A stretch of 35,492 nucleotides of DNA from Bradyrhizobium sp. Ai1a-2 (GCF_000426245.1 NZ_AUEZ01000080.1:1-35492); one strand, 5' to 3'; positions 24,507-32,502 are shown, numbered from the stretch's first letter. A program made the numbers and translations. Notes: a model not told the origin generated them from the sequence alone.

Positions 24507-24863
24507 ATGGACTACATCAAAGCTTTGAAAGACGAGATCGACGGCGCGATGCCGGTCGATATGCACGCCGCAACCGCGCTCATCAACGGCAGCACCAGTC
24601 GCCAGGGCCTGCGCGCGAAATACCATGTTCTGCTCGACCGCGAGTGGGGCGCCGGCCGTATGGGCGAGCGCCTGCATGGCGACACCGCGCAGCGTGCGCA
24701 GTCGATCTGCGACTTCGTTCTCGCCCAATTCCGCAAGCCGGTGTGTGAGGCGTCCGGCTGGAATCCATACGCTGGCACCTCGATCTCGGAACTTAAGACC
24801 GAGGAGGACAAGGTCTGGGCCGCCGACTTTGCGCAGCGTGTCGTCCACGTCGAATTCGAATGA
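24507..24863 (+). CDS. Unknown protein downstream of terminase
   Basis: 118 residues from ATG 24507; AGGGAG (24494-24499) is 7 bases upstream, favouring this over the ATG at 24501. No domain recognised. Sequence is hydrophilic, with an RAKYHVLLDREWGAGRMGE region and an acidic C-terminus. In tailed phages this slot would hold the portal gene, which is absent; nothing in this protein resembles one. Confidence 0.75.
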   Translation: MDYIKALKDEIDGAMPVDMHAATALINGSTSRQGLRAKYHVLLDREWGAGRMGERLHGDTAQRAQSICDFVLAQFRKPVCEASGWNPYAGTSISELKTEEDKVWAADFAQRVVHVEFE

Positions 24864-24883
24864 TCTGAAAGGAAAATCAGCAG

Positions 24884-25768
24884 ATGGGCACCCCGAAAAT
24901 TCTCGACCACGCTGGCAACGACAGGCTTTGGCCGTTCGGCGCCACGAAGAACGCCGCAATTCAAGGCCTCGAGCGCGCATTCCGCGACTCGTTGACCGCT
25001 GGCAACCGCATGAAAGACCATGCCGCCAATCTTCGCGGTTCCGGCAAACTCACCGAGCGAGGCGTTGCCGACGAGGCGCGCCGCTTCGGCCGCGAGGACG
25101 TTCTCCCGTCGGTCGCAAGGGGCACCGTAGCCCTGCAGCGTGCCCGCAAGAGCGTGACATCGAGGCTGGCGCAGTTAAAGCCTGCGGCGGTCGATAAGCA
25201 GGATCTGGTCTCCGCATTCACTCGCGCCGAATTCCGCGACCGGATCCGGGCGCTCCCGGCGGTGCGTCGTGAGGAGTTGCTCCAGCGGCACATTAAGGAT
25301 CTATCGCCCGAGATGATCCACGCCTTGCTTGAGCAAGTCGAGTTTCCCTGGGCTGCTGATCAGGACCGACTGATCTCACCGGCAATGCGTGACGCATTGA
25401 CGACCTCGCTGATCGAGGTGTCGCATCCCGAGGCTGCGGCGGAATTGGCCGAGTTGAGGGAAGCGATTGCGTATGTCGAACCCGTGGTTTCGAAGGCAAC
25501 AGGCGAAATCCAGTCCGCGCTTGCGATGAATGCTGTCGACTTCGAGAAGGCCGTTGCGACCGAGGCCGCGAAGGAAGCGCCGGTCTGGCTCAAGCGGCAG
25601 GGTGACAAAACAGTCGTGCTCGTGCCGCATACGGAGCCCGCCTATCCCGGTGCCCCGGTACGCCCAAACGAGTTCAGGGCACGCGCAGCAACTGAAGCTG
25701 ACCTGTTGAACGGCGAGTACTACGCGGACTCAGACGCTTGGCGCGCTGCCTGCGCGGCTGCGGCATAA
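24884..25768 (+). CDS. Unknown helical protein
   Basis: 294 residues, start ATG 24884 after AAGGA. No recognised family. Largely charged and Ala-rich with predicted long helices (ALQRARKSVTSRLAQLKP, AAELAELREAIAYV) and a C-terminal mixed part. No membrane segment or signal. It stands between terminase and tape measure, where head and tail structural genes are expected; a scaffold-like or head-associated role is possible but unsupported. Confidence 0.75.
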   Translation: MGTPKILDHAGNDRLWPFGATKNAAIQGLERAFRDSLTAGNRMKDHAANLRGSGKLTERGVADEARRFGREDVLPSVARGTVALQRARKSVTSRLAQLKPAAVDKQDLVSAFTRAEFRDRIRALPAVRREELLQRHIKDLSPEMIHALLEQVEFPWAADQDRLISPAMRDALTTSLIEVSHPEAAAELAELREAIAYVEPVVSKATGEIQSALAMNAVDFEKAVATEAAKEAPVWLKRQGDKTVVLVPHTEPAYPGAPVRPNEFRARAATEADLLNGEYYADSDAWRAACAAAA

Positions 25769-25787
25769 GGGGACTGGGGGCAACTGA

Positions 25788-27698
25788 ATGTCTGACGGCG
25801 CAAATTATCGCGTTTCACTCGACATCATCGCCAACCACGCCGGCGCGATGTCGGCGCTGTCTGCTATCGCGTCAAAGCTCTCCGGCATCCACGGGCAAGC
25901 GACCTCGTTAACGGGGGCGTTCAAGGCGTGGGCGCCGGCCCTTGCTGGCATCGGCGCCATCATTGGCGGCGCTGCGATCTTGGGCGGGCTCGAAAAGGCA
26001 GTCAAGAAAGCGAGCGAGTTTCAAGACGAGTTGCTCAAAATCAAAGCACTCGGCGGCGACATCGCGAAGGCGGTTGACTCTGGCGAATACTCGAAGATGT
26101 CGTTCGACCTAGCGAAGAAGACTGGGCTCAACGTCACCGATGCCGCCAAAATTGGAGGCGATTTCTATTCTATCGCCGGTTGGGAGCATACCAAACACCT
26201 CGCGGAAAAGGCCAGCGTATATCAGCGCCTATCGCAGCACTTCGGCGCCAAGGACGACCTGATGGACGCCGTCAGGGCCGGCGAAATTGGCGGCATGTTC
26301 GCGGACGACAAAGGAAACTTCGACGAGGCCAAAGCCGGAAAGTTCCTCGACGATACTGCGCGCCTGCGGCTGTTTACGCACGGGCGCATGGGTGCCAGCG
26401 AGGTTTTGAACTTCTACAAACAAGCCGGCACCGCAGCGCGTGGACTCGATGACGACTCGCGCACGAAACTGATGATTGTCGGCCAATCGATGGGCGGCAA
26501 TCGCGCCGGCACCGGATTTTACAGTTTATTCCAGCAACTCGCGACCGGCCGCATGACCAAGCAGACGGCGCTCAACATGCAGGAGGCCGGACTCCTTAAG
26601 GAGGGCGAGTGGTACTCCGATCACGGCAAGGCGGTGATCCGCCCCGAGGCACAGAAGCGCCTCACGCAATTCGCCGGCAAAGATCTCAGCGGATTTGTCC
26701 ATAATCTGTACGAGAAAATTAAGGACATGGCGCCGGCAGATGCCCAGAGATTCATCTCGAGCGTCAGCGGCAGGCAGACAACGGCGCGTGAGGTGGGCGA
26801 CCTCGTCACCAACCTGCGGCAAATTGAGGCCGAGCAAGCAAGACTCGGCCAGGCGCCGGTCAACGACCAAGTCAAGAAAATGCTCGAGAACGAGTCGCTT
26901 AGCTACAACATACAAAACCTCCACAACGCATTCGATTCTCTTCTGACGTCGCTCGGCGGCCCAGCGGTCACCGCGGCAATCCCAGCGCTGCATCGAATTA
27001 CGGCCGCGCTTAGCGACTTGGCAATCGCCGCGAACAAATTCCCAGGCGGCACCGAGCAGGTTCTGAAGGGGGGCGCCTCACTTGGCGCCGGTCTCCTCAT
27101 GGGCGGCGCGGCCGGCTTCGCGTTTGGTGGCCCGATTGGTGCGATGGTTGGTCTAACCACGGCGCTCGGAGCGTTCGCAATTTTGAATTGGGACTCAATC
27201 AAGGCGCACGCCGACACGCTACTAAACATCGGCAAAACTCTAATCAGCACTGTGCCGGGAATGAGCGGGATCGTGACCGTGCTCGAGCAGATCGGCAAGA
27301 TCCCGACGGAGACCATCAAAACTGTTCTCGGTGGCATCACCAGTGCCATCGGCACGTTCATCTCTGAACTGACGGCGCTTTGGGAGAAGATCAAGGGCAT
27401 CGTCAGCGGCATCGGCGACCGCCTGGGAATCACGGGCGGCGGCAAGGGCGTCGATCGAAATTGGAAGATGGACGATCCGTCCGGCGCGATGCCGCCGGCG
27501 CAGAAGTCGAGTTTCGTACCTTCGGGGGGCGGCAAGCAGGCTATCCAGGTCCCTGTCAAGCTTGAGGTCGACGGCCGGACGTTGGCTCAGGCCACCGCCG
27601 ACAGCATGTCCGCCCTCTATGAATTTCCGACACAAGCCCCATCGCCGGATGGCGTGAGCAGATATTTCGCCGGCGACCACAACTTTTCAGATGCATGA
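25788..27698 (+). CDS. Phage tail tape measure protein
   Basis: 636 residues. The N-terminus has the typical opening, a strand then repeated helices (SALSAIASKLSGIHG), followed by a hydrophobic segment (ALAGIGAIIGGAAILGGLEK, about 50-70). The central part contains amphipathic helices with KASEFQDELLKIKALGG. A Gly-rich hydrophobic region at about 430-470 (LGAGLLMGGAAGFAFGGP) is also usual. Such proteins set tail length at roughly 0.15 nm per residue, giving about 95 nm here if unprocessed. No tail tube, tail-tip or baseplate gene was recognised beside it. Confidence 0.85.
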   Translation: MSDGANYRVSLDIIANHAGAMSALSAIASKLSGIHGQATSLTGAFKAWAPALAGIGAIIGGAAILGGLEKAVKKASEFQDELLKIKALGGDIAKAVDSGEYSKMSFDLAKKTGLNVTDAAKIGGDFYSIAGWEHTKHLAEKASVYQRLSQHFGAKDDLMDAVRAGEIGGMFADDKGNFDEAKAGKFLDDTARLRLFTHGRMGASEVLNFYKQAGTAARGLDDDSRTKLMIVGQSMGGNRAGTGFYSLFQQLATGRMTKQTALNMQEAGLLKEGEWYSDHGKAVIRPEAQKRLTQFAGKDLSGFVHNLYEKIKDMAPADAQRFISSVSGRQTTAREVGDLVTNLRQIEAEQARLGQAPVNDQVKKMLENESLSYNIQNLHNAFDSLLTSLGGPAVTAAIPALHRITAALSDLAIAANKFPGGTEQVLKGGASLGAGLLMGGAAGFAFGGPIGAMVGLTTALGAFAILNWDSIKAHADTLLNIGKTLISTVPGMSGIVTVLEQIGKIPTETIKTVLGGITSAIGTFISELTALWEKIKGIVSGIGDRLGITGGGKGVDRNWKMDDPSGAMPPAQKSSFVPSGGGKQAIQVPVKLEVDGRTLAQATADSMSALYEFPTQAPSPDGVSRYFAGDHNFSDA

Positions 27699-27708
27699 GG
27701 AGAACCAA

Positions 27709-28092
27709 ATGACCGAACTTTCCGAACGAGTAGCACGTTACGCCCAACGCGAGCGCGAGGCTGATGCCCTCGGGCGCCTCATCGAGGTGCGACGCCTTAA
27801 GCCCAGCGAGCGCATCAAGCTGGAGGGCTTCTTGTCCGATCTCACCGGCGTGATCGAGGGCGAAGGCACCGACGGCACGAAGATTTCGATGCCGCGTTGG
27901 GTCACCATGCTGCCCGTCGCATCCGTTTCGAAGATCGATGACGTGCATGTGGCCTTCCCGCGTAGCCGCGGCGAGCTCGATGCGATCCTCGATCGCCTTG
28001 ATGACGAGGGCATGAGTGCCGCGACCGCTGCGTTGACGCGCCTGCATCGCGACGAGGCCGTCATCGACCCGGAGGAAGCAGCAAAAAACTAG
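27709..28092 (+). CDS. Tail assembly chaperone-like protein, short form
   Basis: 127 residues from ATG 27709, with GAGGAG at 27697-27702; an ATG at 27691 is in frame but lies before this site. Body: LIEVRRLKPSERIKLEGFLSD, then SMPRWVTMLPVASVSKIDD. The last codons are GCA AAA AAC TAG. The short/long pair produced by a -1 shift, next to a tape measure gene, is the hallmark of lambda gpG/gpGT-like chaperones. The family match from sequence alone is weak; the frameshift architecture is the stronger evidence. It follows the tape measure gene instead of preceding it, which is unusual. Confidence 0.75.
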   Translation: MTELSERVARYAQREREADALGRLIEVRRLKPSERIKLEGFLSDLTGVIEGEGTDGTKISMPRWVTMLPVASVSKIDDVHVAFPRSRGELDAILDRLDDEGMSAATAALTRLHRDEAVIDPEEAAKN

Positions 28093-28262
28093 CGCAGGAT
28101 CCCGTTCTGCAAATGCGTTTGTTTTGCGCCTCGAACGGGGTCCCACTTGCGGAAACTGAACTGATGGAATTTCACGAATTGCTTGCTCACGTCGTCATCA
28201 TCGGCGAGCAGCAGGGCGAGCAAAAGTGGTCTTGGGACATGATGCGGTGGGTCAATAAGTGA
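27709..28262 (+). CDS. Tail assembly chaperone-like protein, -1 frameshift form
   Basis: Predicted 184-residue fusion: 127 residues in the zero frame, then 57 codons in the -1 frame from 28089 to the TGA at 28260-28262. The extension starts LAQDPVLQMRLFCAS and ends WSWDMMRWVNK. Its stop overlaps the GTG of the next gene (GTGA), as expected if ribosomes really finish here. An independent start (ATG 28113 or 28164) has no convincing ribosome site. In related phages the extended form joins chaperone to tape measure protein. Confidence 0.7.
28071..28143 (+). promoter_or_regulatory. Programmed -1 ribosomal frameshift signal
   Basis: Slippery heptamer A AAA AAC (28083-28089) in the correct zero-frame phasing, with stop TAG next. 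An SD-like GGAGG (28071-28075) stands 7 bases upstream. A 7-base spacer then leads to an 11-bp stem, 28097-28107 (GGATCCCGTTC) with 28133-28143 (GAACGGGGTCC), including one G-U pair. All three canonical stimulators are present at usable distances. Confidence 0.75.
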
Positions 28263-29659
28263 GGGTCGTTGGCGAAATCACGGTCGACGGTCGTCCAGTC
28301 GGTCGTATCCTGCTCGGCGAGGTCGGCGAGGTCGATACAAGCTCAGATCTTGTCGGCTATGACCCCGAGGGTCGCGCCGATTCCAGCATGGGCGACGGAG
28401 GCCGCGGCTCTGCGCCATCGCACGGTCGTGGACCGCGTCACGGCGGCGGTCATCACGGCCGGCCGCATCACCAGCGCACGCACCACGCACCGAAGCGCGA
28501 TCGGGCACCTGAGAAGCGCGAGGATAAGCAGGGCCCGCCTCGTCGCGACCGCGCCGGCGGCGAAGGTGACACTGACCCACGCAATGATCCTCCCAAGCCG
28601 AAGTTCAGCGGCGGCGAGGGCGACGAGATCGCCTCACCCAGCCACAAGGAAGAATCGAAGCCGGTCGCTAAGGGTCCTCGGGTCCGTCGCGGCTCTGCAG
28701 AGGTCGAGGGCGAGATCGAGGCAGCGGCGAAGCGGCATCACGTCGACCCGAATACGATGAAAGCCATCGCCTCGATCGAGTCAGACATGAACCCATCGGC
28801 GAACGCCAACAAGTCGACGAAATACAAAGGCCTGTACCAATTTTCTCCGGAAGAATGGAAGCGCTTCGGCTCCGGCAACATCTATTCTGCGCACGATAAC
28901 GCTGAGGCGATGGGGCGCAAGATCGAGGCCGATCGAGCGGATTTCAAGAAACGCTTCGGCCGCGAACCGACCGATGAAGACCTCTACATGATCCACCAAC
29001 AGGGCATGGGCCACTTCACCCGCGGCGCCCTCACGAATGTGCATGGCAACCCTTATCCAGGCATGCATGGCCCGCAGACCGCGGAGAGTTTCCGCGAGGG
29101 CTGGGGCAACGAACTCGCCAGACGAAAGGCGCACTTCGAGAATCCCGGCGCTGCGTCTGCACCGCAAGCCAACAACAGCGCACCGGCAGCGACGTCACCA
29201 GGCGCGCTGAAAGCCCCCAACGGTCAGGCTCCCGCGGGATTCATCGTCCATCACACGGGCGATCACCTCTCCACGTCTCAACTGGAGAATGTCTGGAACA
29301 ACGAGCGCGGCCGTCACTTCGGCACGCAATATCATGTCGACCGCGATGGCAATCTGCACGTCCTCGACGGTCGCGGCCAGCACATCAAGAATTCCTGGGG
29401 CTCGGTCGTGGGCAATTCGTTAAACAACAGAAACGTCGTCGGCGTCGAGGTCGCGGCGAAGAACGACAAGGACGTGACCGAGAAGCAGCTCGAGACCGTG
29501 CGCCGCCTGGTTGAGGAACAGTACCCCAACACGCCCGTCTACGGCCACGGCGAGGTAAACCCCGGCCATCGCGAGGCCGACGAGGGCATGAAGATCGTCA
29601 ACAGGATCCGCGCCGATCGTGCCGCGAAGTCCGAAACTTTCGGAGAAGCAATGAAATGA
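28259..29659 (+). CDS. Bifunctional peptidoglycan hydrolase: transglycosylase plus amidase
   Basis: 466 residues from GTG 28259. Three parts: a low-complexity His/Gly/Arg-rich N-terminus (about 45-145); a transglycosylase-like domain with AIASIESDMNP (catalytic E174) and YKGLYQFSPEEW (about 150-285); and, after an Ala/Pro/Asn linker, an Amidase_2 domain (about 325-455) with FIVHHTGD (H331/H332) and VYGHGEVNPGH (H430, H437) as likely zinc ligands. It would cut glycan strands and the peptide stem. No signal peptide. Either a virion-associated tail hydrolase or an endolysin; position by the tail genes favours the first. Confidence 0.82.
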   Translation: MRVVGEITVDGRPVGRILLGEVGEVDTSSDLVGYDPEGRADSSMGDGGRGSAPSHGRGPRHGGGHHGRPHHQRTHHAPKRDRAPEKREDKQGPPRRDRAGGEGDTDPRNDPPKPKFSGGEGDEIASPSHKEESKPVAKGPRVRRGSAEVEGEIEAAAKRHHVDPNTMKAIASIESDMNPSANANKSTKYKGLYQFSPEEWKRFGSGNIYSAHDNAEAMGRKIEADRADFKKRFGREPTDEDLYMIHQQGMGHFTRGALTNVHGNPYPGMHGPQTAESFREGWGNELARRKAHFENPGAASAPQANNSAPAATSPGALKAPNGQAPAGFIVHHTGDHLSTSQLENVWNNERGRHFGTQYHVDRDGNLHVLDGRGQHIKNSWGSVVGNSLNNRNVVGVEVAAKNDKDVTEKQLETVRRLVEEQYPNTPVYGHGEVNPGHREADEGMKIVNRIRADRAAKSETFGEAMK

Positions 29660-29835
29660 CCAGAGTCATACTACGCGCAGCGGCGGTAAACGCCATCCGC
29701 GGCGCCACGAACACACTTAATGCGTGCACGCGCTTCCTGGTGCGCCATCCCGCCGTCGCCGAATCGATCCCGGTCGTCGTGTCGGCGGTTGCATTCGCGG
29801 GCACCATCGCCCTCGCCATCACGGTGTTTCGATGA
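29656..29835 (+). CDS. 59-residue one-TM protein, holin-like candidate
   Basis: ATG 29656 overlaps the hydrolase stop (ATGA) and the stop overlaps the next start in the same way. The N-terminus is basic (MTRVILRAAAVNAIRGATNT) and one hydrophobic helix lies at about 38-57 (IPVVVSAVAFAGTIALAITV). Size, membrane helix and position behind the wall hydrolase suit a small holin or a pinholin-like protein. It has no charged C-terminus as in many holins, so the role is uncertain. Confidence 0.65.
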   Translation: MTRVILRAAAVNAIRGATNTLNACTRFLVRHPAVAESIPVVVSAVAFAGTIALAITVFR

Positions 29836-30161
29836 ACCGCCAGCTCGAGATAACACACGAAATCGCTATCCTGTCTGGGGAGGTCGGTTTCGACGCGGCG
29901 ATCGGGACGCTGAGCAGGAAGTATCGCGCCGCCGCCGCTGTCGAGCGCGCCGTCATCAGTGCCGCTAGCGAGCTTGCCGATACGTTTGGCGGCGACTGGC
30001 ATTCTACGATACATGTGCTTAGAGCGCGCTATGGCGGGCCACTGAGCGAGCGCCTGGAGCGATATAGAAGGGCCAGCGTTCCGGCGGCGAAGGCGCTGGG
30101 CGACGTCTGTTCGGGGAAACTCGATCATCCGTGGGCCGATCGGCTGAAAGACGAAGATTGA
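29832..30161 (+). CDS. Unknown protein coupled to the one-TM gene
   Basis: 109 residues from ATG 29832 (MNRQLEITHEIAILSGEVGF), overlapping the previous stop (ATGA); an earlier in-frame start at 29724 would run through the membrane protein gene in another frame and is rejected. No domain recognised. Hydrophilic and helical with an acidic end. Third member of a tightly overlapping set with the hydrolase, so possibly part of release or tail assembly. Confidence 0.7.
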   Translation: MNRQLEITHEIAILSGEVGFDAAIGTLSRKYRAAAAVERAVISAASELADTFGGDWHSTIHVLRARYGGPLSERLERYRRASVPAAKALGDVCSGKLDHPWADRLKDED

Positions 30162-30253
30162 TCCGTTTCGCGGCGGCGCCCATCCCGTCGCGATGAACCC
30201 CGGCCGTTTGCCCGGATGTACGGCAGCGGTCGGGGATTTGACTGGAGTATGAA

Positions 30254-30943
30254 TTGGCCAAGCTATCGAAGAACGGCAAGCGTATCGGTAGACCACGGTC
30301 ACCGCCGACACCGTCACCGCCAGAGCCGCATGAAGCGCTGCAATTCATCGATAAGCTCCAGCGCATTCTCGCCGACATGGAAATCGAGTCCGTGCCGGAG
30401 GACGTGGCCGAGTATCTCAGGTTCCGAATGCGTCGCAGCGACTTGATGCATGGTGTGGATCCGAAGCGCTTCCCCTCCACTGGCACCGACTATGTCGTGA
30501 CGCTGGTCCGGTCGATAGCGGAGTCGACCAACGGCCCCGCCGCGCTTACCGTGCCGATCTTGTCCGCCATGTCGGATTGCGCCAAACCGCTGTGGGTCAA
30601 TCGTGGCTCGGAGTGGCTTGAGGCGCTCGACGACATCAAGCTTCTCGAGCTCGAGGCGGGGATCCGTGAGCTCGACATTGCTGACGACACATCGTCGATG
30701 CTGAAGGCTGCGATCTATCGGCGCCTGCATCGCAAGCTCGGTTCACCCCATCCGCCGCCGCCACCGAAGCCGAAGAAACCGAAGCCGGTTAAGCCCGACC
30801 ACATCTCCCAGGAGGCCTGGGATGACATGGTCGAGGCGCGGAATGCGCGCAGGCGGGAGACGTATCGGCGGTGGCGGGAAGCGAAATCCCTCGCGGCTGG
30901 GGAGACAGCCGCACCGAGGCGACGGAATCGCCAATCAAAATAA
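30254..30943 (+). CDS. Unknown protein with Pro/Lys linker and basic tail
   Basis: 229 residues from TTG 30254, with GGAG (30244-30247) 6 bases before. N-terminus basic and Pro-rich (KNGKRIGRPRS), a helical central region, a proline-lysine linker (PHPPPPPKPKKPKPVKP) at about 168-184, and a basic C-terminus ending RRRNRQSK. It may bind nucleic acid. No family recognised. The TTG start is inferred from the ribosome site only. Confidence 0.65.
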   Translation: MAKLSKNGKRIGRPRSPPTPSPPEPHEALQFIDKLQRILADMEIESVPEDVAEYLRFRMRRSDLMHGVDPKRFPSTGTDYVVTLVRSIAESTNGPAALTVPILSAMSDCAKPLWVNRGSEWLEALDDIKLLELEAGIRELDIADDTSSMLKAAIYRRLHRKLGSPHPPPPPKPKKPKPVKPDHISQEAWDDMVEARNARRRETYRRWREAKSLAAGETAAPRRRNRQSK

Positions 30944-30955
30944 GGACTTTAGGAC

Positions 30956-31165
30956 GTGGCTACCGGTAAGATACAAAAATACATCCCTGAGAGAAAGTTC
31001 GGTTTTATTCGCGGCGACGATGGCAGCCGCCAGGACATCTTTTTCCATCATTCGCAGTTGCTGTTTTTCGAAGAGCCGCAGTTCGGGATGCGTGTTTGCT
31101 ATGAGCTGACCGCCGATCCGACGGGCCGGCCGCGCGCTACCAACGTGAGACTCGGCGAGGGCTGA
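30956..31165 (+). CDS. Cold-shock domain protein
   Basis: 69 residues from GTG 30956, the standard single-domain size. RNP1-like KFGFI and RNP2-like DIFFHHS are both present, so it should bind single-stranded RNA or DNA as a small beta-barrel. It is followed by no further plus-strand island gene until 32560. Phage- and island-borne cold-shock proteins are often RNA chaperones or antiterminators; the role here is open. Confidence 0.85.
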   Translation: MATGKIQKYIPERKFGFIRGDDGSRQDIFFHHSQLLFFEEPQFGMRVCYELTADPTGRPRATNVRLGEG

Positions 31166-31191
31166 GCAGAATGGCTGGGCGGGCGCGCGCG

Positions 31192-31488
31192 TTAAGCAGT
31201 AGCCAACGCCTCAGTGACTGCGTCCGGATTCTTCTCTATGACCTTTAGGAGAATGCGAGCAGATACCTCCGGCGTTCGGCGCCTCTGCTCCCAGTCCCTG
31301 AGGGTCGCCGCCGGAATGCCAAATCGTAGCGCGAACGCCTCCTGACTCAGGCCAAGCGTCCTGCGAATCTTCTGGACATCGAGAGTTTCAGGGACGTGGA
31401 CCTGAAAGGAAGCGGGGTCAGCCTCTCCGCGCGCAATCTTGCGGGCATTTTTCGCGGACTTAATAAGGCGCTTTCCAAGTGTGCTCAT
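31192..31488 (-). CDS. HTH antitoxin (XRE family, HigA/NadS-like)
   Basis: 98 residues. The XRE helix-turn-helix lies at about 41-72 (IRRTLGLSQEAFALRFGIPAATLRDWEQRRRTP); an N-terminal basic helix may contact the toxin. Its ATG overlaps the toxin gene stop (ATGA). The toxin-first order is that of HigBA-type modules. It should neutralise the toxin and repress the operon through the palindrome near 31877. Confidence 0.85.
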   Translation of the reverse strand: MSTLGKRLIKSAKNARKIARGEADPASFQVHVPETLDVQKIRRTLGLSQEAFALRFGIPAATLRDWEQRRRTPEVSARILLKVIEKNPDAVTEALATA

Positions 31489-31862
31489 CTTGCTCTCCTA
31501 CGTAACTCGGCTGCCTTGCGTTTGACCGACCTCAGATAGTCCTCTGCCAGCCCGGCCAGCTCTTTTTTTAGTTCATTTCTTTCGGCGTTCGTCAGATTGT
31601 CCTTCTCATTTTTCTTGAACACCGCCAGCATGAATACGGGAATATCTTTGCCCCCGTAGTAGTGGACCACTCGGTAGCCTCCCGATTTACCCTTCCCGGG
31701 TATCGGGAATCTGACCTTTCGAGCGCCTCCAGTTCCGACCATCGGAGATCCAAGCATTGGATCTTCGGATAGGGCGTTTACTATCAGCGCTCGCTCCTCG
31801 GCCGACATTCCCACGTCAGCTGCATCTCTCAGAAAATCTTCAGTTTCGATAACCCCGTGCAT
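31485..31862 (-). CDS. RelE/HigB-like toxin
   Basis: 125 residues. Core of the RelE fold: VIETEDFLRDA, GTGGARKVRFPI, GKGKSGGYRVVHYYGG, then FMLAVFKKNEKDNLT. The conserved basic residues around RKVRF and YRV, and KNEK, fit an mRNA interferase acting at the ribosome. First gene of a two-gene operon with the antitoxin. Because the N-terminal strand is needed for the fold, ATG 31862 is the right start, which places it almost on the predicted transcription start. Confidence 0.85.
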   Translation of the reverse strand: MHGVIETEDFLRDAADVGMSAEERALIVNALSEDPMLGSPMVGTGGARKVRFPIPGKGKSGGYRVVHYYGGKDIPVFMLAVFKKNEKDNLTNAERNELKKELAGLAEDYLRSVKRKAAELRRRAR

Positions 31863-31865
31863 GCA

Positions 31866-31894
31866 TATATACGGCAGTGCCGTAGCAACGGCAA
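31866..31894 (-). promoter_or_regulatory. Toxin-antitoxin promoter with overlapping operator
   Basis: On the minus strand TTGCCG (31889-31894) and TATATA (31866-31871) are 17 bp apart. A perfect palindrome, TACGGCA-G-TGCCGTA (31870-31884), fills the spacer and touches the -10 box, a typical autorepression layout. Transcription would start at about 31859-31861, on the toxin ATG itself. Confidence 0.55.
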
Positions 31895-32049
31895 GCCCCC
31901 TCTAGCGGTTCCGTTTCACAACCTCTGGTAACGTATTATTTAGGATTGGGAGATTCCCCAAGCTCCAGGGCTCTTCGGAACCAGCTTTTCCAGAGGAATG
32001 ACGGATACTTCGTAGGGTCGTCCAAAGCTTGAGGCTCGCGGCTCGGTGA

Positions 32050-32268
32050 CTAGAATCGTCCCGCCAAAACGTATCTAAGCGCCCGCCCGGTCAGCCAGGG
32101 GACAAGAGCGAATAGGGCGATTCCAGCGCCGACGTAGGGAGCTTGGGCGACGTCCACAGGGTTGCCCGTACGAACCATGACCACAGCCACCGCCACGCCT
32201 GCCAGAACGCACAAAGCCGCGAAGATGCTCCCAACCCAGAAAAGAACGTCCCCCAAGCGTTCTGCCAC
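32050..32268 (-). CDS. Small two-TM protein
   Basis: 72 residues from GTG 32268, just downstream of the ribbon-helix-helix gene; the longer open frame to 32367 overlaps that gene and is less likely. Two hydrophobic helices (LFWVGSIFAALCVLAGVAVAVV at about 9-30 and GAGIALFALVPWL at about 47-60), a short loop with a Pro/Asp pair and a basic C-terminus. Similar short inner-membrane proteins are common in alphaproteobacteria (from memory). Function unknown. Confidence 0.6.
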   Translation of the reverse strand: MAERLGDVLFWVGSIFAALCVLAGVAVAVVMVRTGNPVDVAQAPYVGAGIALFALVPWLTGRALRYVLAGRF

Positions 32269-32279
32269 TGCCCTACCCC

Positions 32280-32480
32280 TTATTTTCCCTTTGATTTCAA
32301 GGCAATGGAGACTAGCCGGCGGATGGCTTCGGAGCGGTTCGGCTTGTCGGGGAGGCGGACAGCCCACGCTTCGATTGCCGCAGCCAGTTCGGGGTGCAGC
32401 CTCAACGCCGCAATAGGGGCCTTGCCGGTGGCGGGCCGCCCCCGCTGTTTTTTAGGTATAACACTATTTGACTTTGCCAT
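32280..32480 (-). CDS. Ribbon-helix-helix DNA-binding protein
   Basis: 66 residues. Basic N-terminus (KKQRGRPATGKA) before the strand IAALRLHP and helices LAAAIEAWA and NRSEAIRRLVSIAL, the CopG/Arc-type ribbon-helix-helix pattern. Acts as a dimer on DNA; probably regulates itself or the neighbouring genes. First gene of a pair with the two-TM protein, and divergent from the plus-strand gene at 32560. Confidence 0.75.
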   Translation of the reverse strand: MAKSNSVIPKKQRGRPATGKAPIAALRLHPELAAAIEAWAVRLPDKPNRSEAIRRLVSIALKSKGK

Positions 32481-32502
32481 ATTTTTGTATAACCTAAAAG
32501 CA

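Noticed and set aside
28113..28262. Independent small gene downstream of the chaperone (ATG 28113 or 28164)
   Set aside because: No convincing ribosome site, and the frameshift signals explain the open -1 frame better.
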